From positions 1 through 13,715 of the forward strand of contig CAZCTY010000026.1 in assembly GCA_964501945.1 (NCBI GenBank): a stretch of DNA of 13,715 bases. Reading direction: 5' to 3'. Positions 1-6,808 of the stretch are shown piece after piece. Under the pieces are notes generated by a model that saw only the letters and a list, made by a program, of their open reading frames with translations, was not told where the DNA came from and ran no database searches. Origin of the DNA: 21-14-0-10-32-9 sp964501945. GTDB lineage: Archaea; Nanobdellota; Nanobdellia; Woesearchaeales; 21-14-0-10-32-9. How positions within the stretch are numbered: the stretch's first letter is position 1; every line of letters starts with the position of its first letter. The translations under genes and the position numbers were made by a program.

Positions 1-55
1 TGTTTGTAAATTGTTGTGTTGATAGAAGGACGCCACGACCCGGATTCGAACCGGG
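1..55. repeat. Direct repeat copy 1 with tRNA-Ser 3'-end fragment
   Basis: These 55 bases are identical to positions 121-175. Read on the minus strand, 55 to 31 is a T-arm (CCCGG stem, TTCGAAT loop), the acceptor 3' strand TCGTGGC and a G discriminator base, the same as the tRNA-Ser gene beside it; 30-1 is the 3' flank. No matching 5' acceptor strand (GCCACGA) exists upstream of this copy in 56-120, so it is a tRNA fragment and not a gene. The repeat may continue beyond the window start. It could be an integration-type attachment remnant or a local duplication. Confidence 0.85.
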
Positions 56-120
56 CGAACTCAAATTTTGGTTTTCGAGGCCCGTTGTCGAATCTTGATG
101 ATCTTTTTTTTATGTGTTGT
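56..120. other. Spacer between the two tRNA-end repeats
   Basis: These 65 bases separate the repeat copies and have no credible coding sequence. They contain a small inverted repeat (TTCGA at 74-78 and TCGAA at 88-92) and a T8 tract at 104-111. On the minus strand a loop-like CTCGAAA lies where an anticodon loop might be, but no flanking stem, D-arm or acceptor strand supports a second tRNA. Confidence 0.4.
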
Positions 121-175
121 TGTTTGTAAATTGTTGTGTTGATAGAAGGACGCCACGACCCGGATTCGAACCGGG
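121..175. repeat. Direct repeat copy 2, overlapping the tRNA-Ser 3' end
   Basis: This is the exact copy of 1-55, offset by 120 bases. Positions 151-175 are the T-arm, acceptor 3' strand and discriminator of the intact tRNA-Ser gene, and 121-150 are its downstream flank. Identity stops exactly at the T-arm boundary. That resembles the tRNA 3'-end identity block left by tyrosine-recombinase integration, though the spacing is far too short for a full element. Confidence 0.85.
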
Positions 176-273
176 AATCCCAAAAGGGACAAGCTATCCT
201 CACTGGCGTTCGGGACATGCGTCCAAAACGCAAGTTTCCAGGCTTGCGCAATACCAGATTATGCGATCGTGGC
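151..273 (-). tRNA. tRNA-Ser(GGA) with a 40-nt intron
   Basis: On the minus strand the acceptor GCCACGA (273-267) pairs fully with TCGTGGC (158-152), followed by discriminator G (151), as expected for serine. The D-arm stem is GCA/TGC. The anticodon stem CAAGC (246-242) pairs with GCTTG (194-190), and the loop reads CT-GGA-A, with anticodon GGA at 239-237. A long variable arm (TCCC-TTTT-GGGA) makes this a type II tRNA. The T-arm is CCCGG/CCGGG with loop TTCGAAT. The gene is 123 nt; removing 40 nt after position 37 (235-196) leaves 83 nt, normal for tRNA-Ser. No CCA is encoded. The intron holds a GGAC/GTCC hairpin, but a textbook bulge-helix-bulge was not found, so the exact splice points are uncertain. 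Confidence 0.85.
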
Positions 274-301
274 AAAACTACAAATACAAGGAACTAAGAG
301 T

Positions 302-312
302 CATTTAAAAGC
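302..312 (-). promoter_or_regulatory. Probable TATA box of tRNA-Ser
   Basis: The minus strand reads GCTTTTAAATG, 29-39 bases upstream of the tRNA 5' end. This fits an archaeal TATA box with transcription starting a few bases before the mature tRNA. It lies just beyond the stop codon of the minus-strand gene that ends at 314. Confidence 0.4.
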
Positions 313-313
313 T

Positions 314-2437
314 TTATTCCTTTAACACTTTATCAACAAGCATAACGTTTTTAACATTAAGCGTTGCAATAATATCACTTTCTTGAACGATTTCAAAGTC
401 AACAAGCTTTAACTTCTTTTTAAAAAAAGGCGCATCCAACACTAAAGATTCAAACTCTCCACCCTCCCCGGCAGGATTCAAACCCAAATTGTTTTTTAAA
501 GAAATTAACCTATCAAAATCTTCCCTTAATAAAGTACGACCAAGCCAAGACTTATCAAGACCCTCCGCGGCGATTTTCACCAAACAAAAATCTATCCCTT
601 TAACATCAAGAATCTCCAATTCTTTTACCTGATCCATGTGCCAGAGAGGAGCGAAAACTTTTAAACCAAGCTCATCACAAATAATCTCGATTCTCTTCCT
701 TTGATAATTAGAAAACAAAGCACCACTAACAACGCCTTCCACGTGATGCTCTTTAATTGCAAAACTTAAAGCACTCTTCAAATCACCAAGCTCATCCTCT
801 TTAGCCTTATTTGAATCAAACAAAACTAACGGAATATCGCTCGCAACAGAATGAAATTCTGCTAGAGTAGTATTAGGACCATGATACATATAAGAATCTT
901 TATCACTAGGATTAATTGTGATTAAACAACGCAAAAAATAATTTTGCTCTAACATTATCTGAGTAGCAAGACAACCATCTTTACCAGTACTCCACAAAGA
1001 ACCAAGCCTAACATTACCACAATCAAGAAACTTTTTTAGAAAACCAGATTTAGAGAGACCTTCTTTTTTAGAAAATTTAGCTAAAGCCTTATCAAAGTTA
1101 GAACCATACTGCGCAGCCATCTTTTTACGAAACGCAAATTCTTTAGGCAAACCTATGTCTTCACTAAGCTTTCTTAAAATAAATTTGTTATCATCTCCTT
1201 TGATTTTTAAATAAGGAGGAATAGATAGAGAAAAATTTACTAAATCTAAATCAAGAAAAGGATTTCTAAGCTCAAGACTGGCACTCATAGTAATCACATC
1301 ATCCCTATACAAATCACGCTCAAATAACTTACGAAAACCACTAAGGCACTCCTCATTAAGCTCATAACTATTCAAATGACGATTATAACCAGCAAACAAT
1401 TCCTCGCTGCCAAGACCTGAGAAAATGACTTTAAAACCATCATCCCTAGCGCGTCTTGAACACATTAAAAAAGAAGCGCCAACACTTACTTTAGTAACAT
1501 TATTATCTTCAATTAATTTTGTGACATCATTTAACACATCTTCATATTCTATAAGAGATGTATGAACAACTTCTAAATCTAAATCAAGAACTTTTGCAGC
1601 TCTCAAACTCCAAGACTCATCATGACTTTTTTGAAAAGTCTCATGATGCAATGATGCGGTATAACACTTAAAATCAACACCTAGCTTTTTTAAAATTAAA
1701 GCTAAAACACAAGAATCAACACCACCTGAGAAAAGCAATGCCACTTTATTTGAAGGAGGAATTCTTTTACGAACAGCATCTTCTAAAAGCGTCATTGTTT
1801 TTTCAAAAAAGAAATCATCGCTCTCATCTAATTTTTTAATCCCGAAAAAACCTTTATAATCTTGACTAAGCGTTTTTTTATCTAAATCAAAAGTTAAAAT
1901 ATGCCTTGGATGAACTTCTCTTATTAAAAGAGGGTTTAAACCAAGCTCTAATAAAACTTTTTTCTCTGATGCGAAAGCAAAGCTTGATTCATCAAAAAAA
2001 TACCATAGTGGTTTCTCGCCGAGTATGTCTCTTGTAATTATTACTTTTTTTTGCTCCAAATCCCATAAACTAAGAGTGTAGACTCCATCAAGTTCTTCAA
2101 GACTTTTTTTACTAAAGCCTTTTTTTAAAAAGAAATCAAGCAAAGCCTCCGAATCACTCTCACAACCGTCGTTTTGAGGATTTAATTTTTTAAAGTTATA
2201 AATCTCGCAATTAGCACTTAAAACTAAATTTTCTTTAACTAAAGGCATAGGATTAAAACCATTAATTGCATGAAGACGATGACCAACACAATTTTTAGAA
2301 ACAGATTCTTCATTGTCAAAAGAGGAACCATCAAAAAACTTAAAACCATCCATGCCCCGATGCTCCATTAAATCCAAACCTTTTCTAACTAGACTTGCAC
2401 CGTTATCAAAATTAAAAAAACCTATGATTCCACACAT
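314..2437 (-). CDS. Glutaminase / asparagine synthase-like / Dph6 (diphthine-ammonia ligase) fusion protein
   Basis: This 707-residue protein joins three domains. Residues 2-190 are a class II glutaminase: Cys2 after the initiator Met (MCGIIGFF), HRGMDG at 27-32, GHR at 52-54, NCEIYN at 76-81 and ESDSE at 93-97. Residues 215-465 are an asparagine-synthase PP-loop domain: SGGVDS 237-242, SGLGSEELFAGY 340-351, SLELRNPFLD 387-396 and KKMAAQYGS 438-446, the last recalling archaeal and ASNSD1-like members. Residues 475-707 are a full-length Dph6 domain: STGKDG 483-488, SYMYHGPN 515-522, SGALFSNYQRKR 571-582, GLDKSWLGR 626-634 and GEGGEFE 657-663. Dph6 uses ATP and ammonia to amidate diphthine on elongation factor 2 in the cytoplasm. 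The start at 2437 is chosen over 2458 because class II glutaminases need Cys next to the initiator Met. Inferred role: supplying glutamine-derived ammonia to diphthamide synthesis; a bifunctional asparagine synthetase is the alternative. Confidence 0.85.
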   Translation of the reverse strand: MCGIIGFFNFDNGASLVRKGLDLMEHRGMDGFKFFDGSSFDNEESVSKNCVGHRLHAINGFNPMPLVKENLVLSANCEIYNFKKLNPQNDGCESDSEALLDFFLKKGFSKKSLEELDGVYTLSLWDLEQKKVIITRDILGEKPLWYFFDESSFAFASEKKVLLELGLNPLLIREVHPRHILTFDLDKKTLSQDYKGFFGIKKLDESDDFFFEKTMTLLEDAVRKRIPPSNKVALLFSGGVDSCVLALILKKLGVDFKCYTASLHHETFQKSHDESWSLRAAKVLDLDLEVVHTSLIEYEDVLNDVTKLIEDNNVTKVSVGASFLMCSRRARDDGFKVIFSGLGSEELFAGYNRHLNSYELNEECLSGFRKLFERDLYRDDVITMSASLELRNPFLDLDLVNFSLSIPPYLKIKGDDNKFILRKLSEDIGLPKEFAFRKKMAAQYGSNFDKALAKFSKKEGLSKSGFLKKFLDCGNVRLGSLWSTGKDGCLATQIMLEQNYFLRCLITINPSDKDSYMYHGPNTTLAEFHSVASDIPLVLFDSNKAKEDELGDLKSALSFAIKEHHVEGVVSGALFSNYQRKRIEIICDELGLKVFAPLWHMDQVKELEILDVKGIDFCLVKIAAEGLDKSWLGRTLLREDFDRLISLKNNLGLNPAGEGGEFESLVLDAPFFKKKLKLVDFEIVQESDIIATLNVKNVMLVDKVLKE

Positions 2438-2460
2438 AAAAAACAAGAAATAAATCAAAC

Positions 2461-2475
2461 TTTAAAAAAATACGC
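2461..2475 (-). promoter_or_regulatory. Weak TATA-like element before the fusion gene
   Basis: The minus strand reads GTATTTTTTTAAA, 24-38 bases before the ATG at 2437, inside the 49-base gap after the 2487-3857 gene. It could drive a leaderless transcript, but the two genes may equally be co-transcribed. No Shine-Dalgarno sequence precedes the ATG. Confidence 0.25.
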
Positions 2476-2486
2476 ATTAAACATTT

Positions 2487-3857
2487 TTAATTACTGAGAA
2501 CTTCGCTCCACCTATAAAAAACGTGCTCGGCGTCTTTATTCCTAATAGAATTCATTAAACCAACATTTAAAGGATCATCATCGAAATCAACATCATCCCA
2601 CCAATAACCATAATGGAAGATGCCTTCAAGCCGAGGCTGAACTTCTTGTATTGCCCTAAAAAAACCCTCAAAAGCATTAGCTTGCAACCTAAAATCACTC
2701 GCATGAGCCCTATCAAGATGAGGCAAATCCCAAACCTCAAACCACTGCTGTTCAATGTAGGCATCATAGCTCATAGTAGAAATCATCTGAAAAATTTTAA
2801 TATCTTCACTAAAAAAATCATTACTGAAATAATCTACAAAAAATTCTTCAAAAGACTCAACATCGTTTTCCACTCCAAAGTATTTGTATGGCAGGTGCCC
2901 TCCAATAATAACACAATCAGCCAACATATAATAATCAATTTCAGGATTATCTTTTAAAAAAATCAAATCTTTAAAATGAACACAAACCTCTCCATCAAAA
3001 TTGTTTTTTGCTAAATTGATCAATTCTTTATTTCTAGTATTTTGAACGTCTATATGGTTTAAAAAATGAAAATGAGTATCTTCAGGATTTACAACTATGT
3101 AATCAGCACCGTCCCACCTATCTAAATTTTTTAATAAAACCTCTTCCCAAGCATCAAATAATAAATTCATATTCTCAACGCTTGGATCCCAATAATCAAC
3201 CGCTTTTGCTTGTAGAGAACCACCAAATTTTTTATCTTCACCAAAATCATTTATTTCCATGTGTCTCCCAGCAGAATCATCAAGGAACAAATTCAGAAGA
3301 ACCATGGTATTTAAATCATGCTTTTCTGCGAGCTCAAGCTTATCGTTGATTGTCTTTTGACTTAACGAGCCTTTTCCTAAAAAAATGTTTTTACTACCGT
3401 CTATTCTAACATAATCAGTGAAAACAACGAAATCAGAGTTAAGAGAATCAATCCTGCTGAGAGTAGAGGAAACTTTTGTTCTAGGATCAATACATAAAGA
3501 AAAACTTCTACAAACAGGCCAAAAAAAATCAGTTACCGCGATACCAAAATCTAAAGAAAAATCATTAACCTCAGAAGGCTTTTCAAAATAATCAATATTA
3601 TCTGAATTAGGATCATAAATACTCTCGGGATTGTTTGATCCAGGGAACCATTCAATTAACTTAGCCCTTAAAGCTCCTTCGAGGCCTTTAGTGCTAAAGT
3701 CCCTTTCGAAAAATTCAAGGTTAGTGCACCAAGGAGGTTGAGGCCCAGAATCTATAGGGGGGCAAAGCCTGAATACAGCCATAAATATAATACTTAAAAA
3801 CGCAAATATGATAACTCCTCCTGCCACTAATAAAGTATATTTGATTTTTTTATTCAT
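2487..3857 (-). CDS. Membrane-anchored protein resembling a TIM-barrel glycoside hydrolase (GH113-like)
   Basis: This 456-residue protein has one hydrophobic segment at about residues 7-31 after a Lys-rich start (MNKKIK), so it should be a signal anchor with the rest outside the cell. The outer part alternates predicted strands and helices like a (beta/alpha)8 barrel. It has strand-like DFVVFTDYV and TMVLLNLFLD, then an AWEEVLLKNLDRWDGADYIVV stretch leading to NPEDTHF, where the Glu-Asp after a strand is a possible acid/base site. Near the end, a helix containing LQANAF is followed by GIFHYGYWWDD and a final FYRW segment, a closing pattern I associate with GH113-type glycosidases. The second catalytic Glu is not obvious. 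Four Cys (about residues 32-44 and 115-122) may form disulfides. It lies 49 bases upstream of the fusion gene on the same strand. The enzymatic role is inference; a non-catalytic surface protein is possible. Confidence 0.7.
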   Translation of the reverse strand: MNKKIKYTLLVAGGVIIFAFLSIIFMAVFRLCPPIDSGPQPPWCTNLEFFERDFSTKGLEGALRAKLIEWFPGSNNPESIYDPNSDNIDYFEKPSEVNDFSLDFGIAVTDFFWPVCRSFSLCIDPRTKVSSTLSRIDSLNSDFVVFTDYVRIDGSKNIFLGKGSLSQKTINDKLELAEKHDLNTMVLLNLFLDDSAGRHMEINDFGEDKKFGGSLQAKAVDYWDPSVENMNLLFDAWEEVLLKNLDRWDGADYIVVNPEDTHFHFLNHIDVQNTRNKELINLAKNNFDGEVCVHFKDLIFLKDNPEIDYYMLADCVIIGGHLPYKYFGVENDVESFEEFFVDYFSNDFFSEDIKIFQMISTMSYDAYIEQQWFEVWDLPHLDRAHASDFRLQANAFEGFFRAIQEVQPRLEGIFHYGYWWDDVDFDDDPLNVGLMNSIRNKDAEHVFYRWSEVLSN

Positions 3858-3871
3858 CTATTGCTACTTTG

Positions 3872-3890
3872 TAAGTATATACTTATAAAA
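3872..3890 (-). promoter_or_regulatory. TATA box with overlapping palindrome upstream of the membrane-anchored protein
   Basis: On the minus strand TTTTATAAGT (3890-3881) lies 24-33 bases before the ATG at 3857, the correct distance for a leaderless archaeal transcript. A perfect 14-base palindrome, TAAGTATATACTTA (3872-3885), overlaps it and could be an operator for a dimeric regulator covering the TATA box and start site. Confidence 0.5.
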
Positions 3891-3956
3891 TTTTTTACAA
3901 TATAATACAAAAACACTGGTTTTAATGTCATCGTTAAGTGATAACAAATAGTTAAA

Positions 3957-3965
3957 TTTATATAA
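3957..3965 (+). promoter_or_regulatory. TATA box of the 370-residue protein gene
   Basis: TTTATATAA lies 24-32 bases before the ATG at 3989, implying a leaderless transcript. Together with the opposite TATA box near 3885 it forms a divergent promoter region (3858-3988). Confidence 0.6.
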
Positions 3966-3988
3966 TTAACAGTATTACTAAAATAACT

Positions 3989-5101
3989 ATGTCAAAATTA
4001 TTAAAGATAATAAATCAATCATATAGAGGCGACTCTAGCAATAGTATAATTGCTAAAGCAAAAACAAGCGAAATGGAGAAGATGGGTGTTTTACCAACTA
4101 AGATAAAAACGCCAAGAACATTTAATCCGCCATTAGAACTTGATGGGATACTCATTGATATAGGTTATATAAAAAATCAGCTAGGGGTCGAGCCTAATAT
4201 AAGATATGATGTGAAAAAAATAAAAACAGATGAGCATGAAATTGATTTAAGCGACTTAGAAAAAACTGCGAAAGAGGATTTTAAAGATAGAAAAAGACTT
4301 CCTAGAAAAAGCGTTAACAAAACAATTAAAGAATACGCACAAAACATGGATGTATCTTACGATTTTACAATTAAAAGAAATAAAAAAGGAGGCTTCGCAC
4401 TCAAAATAAATAATATCGAAGTCTTATCAAAATACCAGGGCAGAGAAGTAAAAACAAATTTAGATATAACGAGTCTGAGAAAGGTTATTCGGGACTCTTT
4501 TGAGGGATTATTAAAAAACAACTATCAACGCGAGAGAAAAAAGATCTCCGAAAAAGATGCATTTCAAGAAAAAGGACAAGAAAAATATACTGCGCGAAGC
4601 GTAACAACAGCATATTATGATGGGGAAATACAAGAGTACAGAGAACCTATATCGCAGACAATGATTACAAGGGAATCAGCTCCGAAAGGAATACATGTAC
4701 GTGATGCTCATAAAAGATTTTATAGAAAAAGCGGAAAAGAAGTAGCACTTCCTCCAAACGTAATAAATAAATACTTATATAAAAAAGATCTAAAAGATTT
4801 AGGATTTGAGCCTCACGATTCTAAAAAACCATGCGCTCCAACAATAGAGGCATTATTGGAATACAGAGGGAACTTATCAGACAGTGAATTGAGAAGCTTA
4901 CAAGAAGAAAACGAATTTAGATCAATGAAAGAAGTATATGGCACTTGCAGGTTAGATGTAGATTATAATGAAGCTAAAAAAATATTTAAAGATGAAAACT
5001 GGGACCAAGTAATATTTGAAAAATACGAAAAAAGACCTTTGAGAAAAGACCTAAGCAAATCTAATATAAGAGTGATCTGCACAGGTACATTTGAGTATTA
5101 A
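3989..5101 (+). CDS. Hypothetical protein, 370 residues, no recognised family
   Basis: I do not recognise this protein. It is soluble, highly charged and rich in Lys, Arg and Glu, with no signal peptide or membrane segment. Visible pieces are a basic segment at about residues 98-115 (FKDRKRLPRKSVNK), a hydrophilic middle, a basic RDAHKRFYRKSGK stretch at about 241-253, and four Cys too scattered for a zinc finger. The many basic residues would suit nucleic-acid binding, but no motif supports it. The start is fixed by a TATA box at leaderless distance. Unlike the GlyRS gene downstream, sampled coding-strand sequence has more G than C, and Asn and Tyr codons are mostly AAT and TAT, which may mean a different history. 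It has its own promoter and an 86-base gap to GlyRS, so a functional link is unlikely. Confidence 0.75.
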   Translation: MSKLLKIINQSYRGDSSNSIIAKAKTSEMEKMGVLPTKIKTPRTFNPPLELDGILIDIGYIKNQLGVEPNIRYDVKKIKTDEHEIDLSDLEKTAKEDFKDRKRLPRKSVNKTIKEYAQNMDVSYDFTIKRNKKGGFALKINNIEVLSKYQGREVKTNLDITSLRKVIRDSFEGLLKNNYQRERKKISEKDAFQEKGQEKYTARSVTTAYYDGEIQEYREPISQTMITRESAPKGIHVRDAHKRFYRKSGKEVALPPNVINKYLYKKDLKDLGFEPHDSKKPCAPTIEALLEYRGNLSDSELRSLQEENEFRSMKEVYGTCRLDVDYNEAKKIFKDENWDQVIFEKYEKRPLRKDLSKSNIRVICTGTFEY

Positions 5102-5155
5102 AAATAATTAAACACAAAAAAAGAAAATTACGCTTCTATAAAAAATTTAAAGCAA

Positions 5156-5167
5156 TATTTATAAAAT
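5156..5167 (+). promoter_or_regulatory. TATA box of glyS
   Basis: TATTTATAAAAT, with its core TTTATAAAA 22-30 bases before the ATG at 5188, fits a leaderless archaeal promoter. Confidence 0.6.
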
Positions 5168-5187
5168 AAAGAGTATCACACCACAAC

Positions 5188-6702
5188 ATGAACAAAAAAG
5201 AATCACAAAAAGCAAGAGAAGAATTAATGAGCTTCATATCCGAGAAAGGATTCATACACGGCCCAAGCCCAGAAATATATGACGGAGGAGTCTCAGGATT
5301 TTATGACTTCGGCCCTTTAGGAAAAACACTAAAAAACAATATCGAAAACACAATCAGAAAATATTTCCAAAAACTAATGTTCTTTGAAGTAGAATGCCCC
5401 ATCGTAACGCCAAGAAAAGTATGGGAGGCATCAGGGCACCTAGGAAATTTCTCAGATCCACTAGTTGAGTGCGAAAAATGTAAAAGCATATTCCGCGCAG
5501 ATAATTTAATCGAGGAAACCCATGACGTTGATGCGGAAGCAATGACTGAGAAAGACTTAAAAAAATTCTTTGAAGAAAATGAAATAAAATGCCCAACATG
5601 CGGAACAAAACTACCATCAAAAATAGAACCACATATGCTAATGCTACAAACACAAGTAGGACTAAAACAAGAAATGTACAACAGACCAGAAACCGCCACA
5701 ACATCTTACCTGCCATTCCTAAATTATTTAAGATTTTACCGAGATAAACTCCCGTTTGGAATATTTCAAGTAGGAAACGCATACAGAAACGAGATAAGCC
5801 CTCGGCAGCACCTAATAAGAACACGCGAATTCACACAAGCCGAAGCGCAACTATTCATATTTAAAGATCAAAAACAAGACTTTGAAAGATTCAAAGAATA
5901 TGAAGACTTAGAAATAAACATGCTCAGCGCAAATATGCAAAAAGAAAATAAAGAAGCACAAAAAATAAAACTAAAAGACGCAGTAAAAAAAGGACTGATA
6001 AAAAACAAAGCATACGCTTGGACACTAGGAATGACACAATCAATATTCCAAGAACTAGGATTCCCAGAAGACATACTAAGATTAAAACAACACATGCCTG
6101 AGAAAATGTCTTTTTACGCAGAAGATGCATGGGACCTTGAAGTGAAATTCAAAAGCTACGGATGGATAGAGGGATGTGGATGCCATGATAGAACAGATTA
6201 CGATTTAACAGTGCACAGCAAACACTCAGGAAAAGAACTAAAAGCACAAAACCCCGTAACTGGTCAAAAGGAAACACCACACGTACTAGAAATCGCAATG
6301 GGAACAAGCAGATTATTACTCGCATTTTTAGACATGGCGTATAACAAACAAGAAATCAAAGAAGGCAAAACCAAACTAAGAATACCAAAACAACTCGCGC
6401 CTGTTTCTGTGGCTATAATGCCTTTATTAAAAAAAGAACCACTACAAGAAGTCGCGCACAAAATCAAAAAAGAATTACTAGAAGAGGGCTTAATCGTACA
6501 ATACGACGAATCAGGAAGTATAGGAAAACGATACTTAAGACAAGACTCAATAGGAACACCTTACTGTATAACAATCGACTTTGAAACAATCGAGGAAGGA
6601 GAAAATAAAGGAACAGTAACAATCAGAGAACGAGACACAGAGAAACAAGAGAGAATAAAAATAGAAAACATAAAAGAATTCATAATAAAAAACGTGAAAT
6701 AA
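5188..6702 (+). CDS. glyS: Glycyl-tRNA synthetase, archaeal/eukaryotic alpha2 type
   Basis: This class II synthetase attaches glycine to tRNA-Gly in the cytoplasm. Its 504 residues are slightly short for the family. Residues 1-90 hold the N-terminal catalytic part (GFYDFGPLG, then TPRKVWEASGHLGNFSDP). A zinc-ribbon-like insertion has Cys95/Cys98 and Cys135/Cys138. RPETA is at 166-170, and motif 2 is RNEISPRQHLIRTREFTQAEA at 200-220. WIEGCGCHDRTDYDL is at 326-340, motif 3 is GTSRLLLAF at 372-380, and the anticodon-binding domain spans about 400-504. Oddities: the usual RPETAQG is RPETATT, and the usual EPSFG before motif 3 is EIAMG, so a Ser that contacts glycine in known structures (from memory) is Ala. 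The remaining core motifs look intact, so I expect an active enzyme. Confidence 0.97.
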   Translation: MNKKESQKAREELMSFISEKGFIHGPSPEIYDGGVSGFYDFGPLGKTLKNNIENTIRKYFQKLMFFEVECPIVTPRKVWEASGHLGNFSDPLVECEKCKSIFRADNLIEETHDVDAEAMTEKDLKKFFEENEIKCPTCGTKLPSKIEPHMLMLQTQVGLKQEMYNRPETATTSYLPFLNYLRFYRDKLPFGIFQVGNAYRNEISPRQHLIRTREFTQAEAQLFIFKDQKQDFERFKEYEDLEINMLSANMQKENKEAQKIKLKDAVKKGLIKNKAYAWTLGMTQSIFQELGFPEDILRLKQHMPEKMSFYAEDAWDLEVKFKSYGWIEGCGCHDRTDYDLTVHSKHSGKELKAQNPVTGQKETPHVLEIAMGTSRLLLAFLDMAYNKQEIKEGKTKLRIPKQLAPVSVAIMPLLKKEPLQEVAHKIKKELLEEGLIVQYDESGSIGKRYLRQDSIGTPYCITIDFETIEEGENKGTVTIRERDTEKQERIKIENIKEFIIKNVK

Positions 6703-6740
6703 AAAAGTAAGATATTCAAAAAATATTAAATCTAAAAATA

Positions 6741-6746
6741 TTTTTT
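6741..6746 (+). terminator. Possible oligo-T terminator of glyS
   Basis: A T6 run in an AT-rich stretch about 40 bases after the glyS stop is typical of archaeal oligo-T termination. No strong GC hairpin is present. Confidence 0.3.
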
Positions 6747-6775
6747 AATCAACTAATTTTAATATGACTAGAAAC

Positions 6776-6785
6776 TAATATAAAT
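6776..6785 (+). promoter_or_regulatory. TATA box of cysS
   Basis: TAATATAAAT lies 24-33 bases before the ATG at 6809, supporting a leaderless start there or at the adjacent ATG at 6812. Confidence 0.55.
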
Positions 6786-6808
6786 AACCTTTTCTTTACA
6801 AAAATATT

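Noticed and set aside
1..120. Split (trans-spliced) tRNA 3' half or a second tRNA-Ser(CGA)
   Set aside because: The shared sequence starts at the T-arm, there is no anticodon stem or D-arm, and no GCCACGA acceptor strand upstream, so it is better seen as a duplicated end.
1..175. CRISPR array
   Set aside because: Only two 55-base copies, and the repeat is a tRNA 3' end plus flank.
114..308. 64-residue plus-strand frame
   Set aside because: It is antisense to the tRNA-Ser gene; the reading (GFEPGI) is the T-arm and acceptor translated, a common false frame.
2438..2458. Seven-residue N-terminal extension (MIYFLFF) of the fusion protein
   Set aside because: It would bury the catalytic Cys; class II glutaminases need Cys directly after the initiator Met, which gives a start at 2437.
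2567..2957. Small frames on both strands within the membrane-anchored protein gene
   Set aside because: No family match, no promoter, and they lie wholly inside a longer credible gene.
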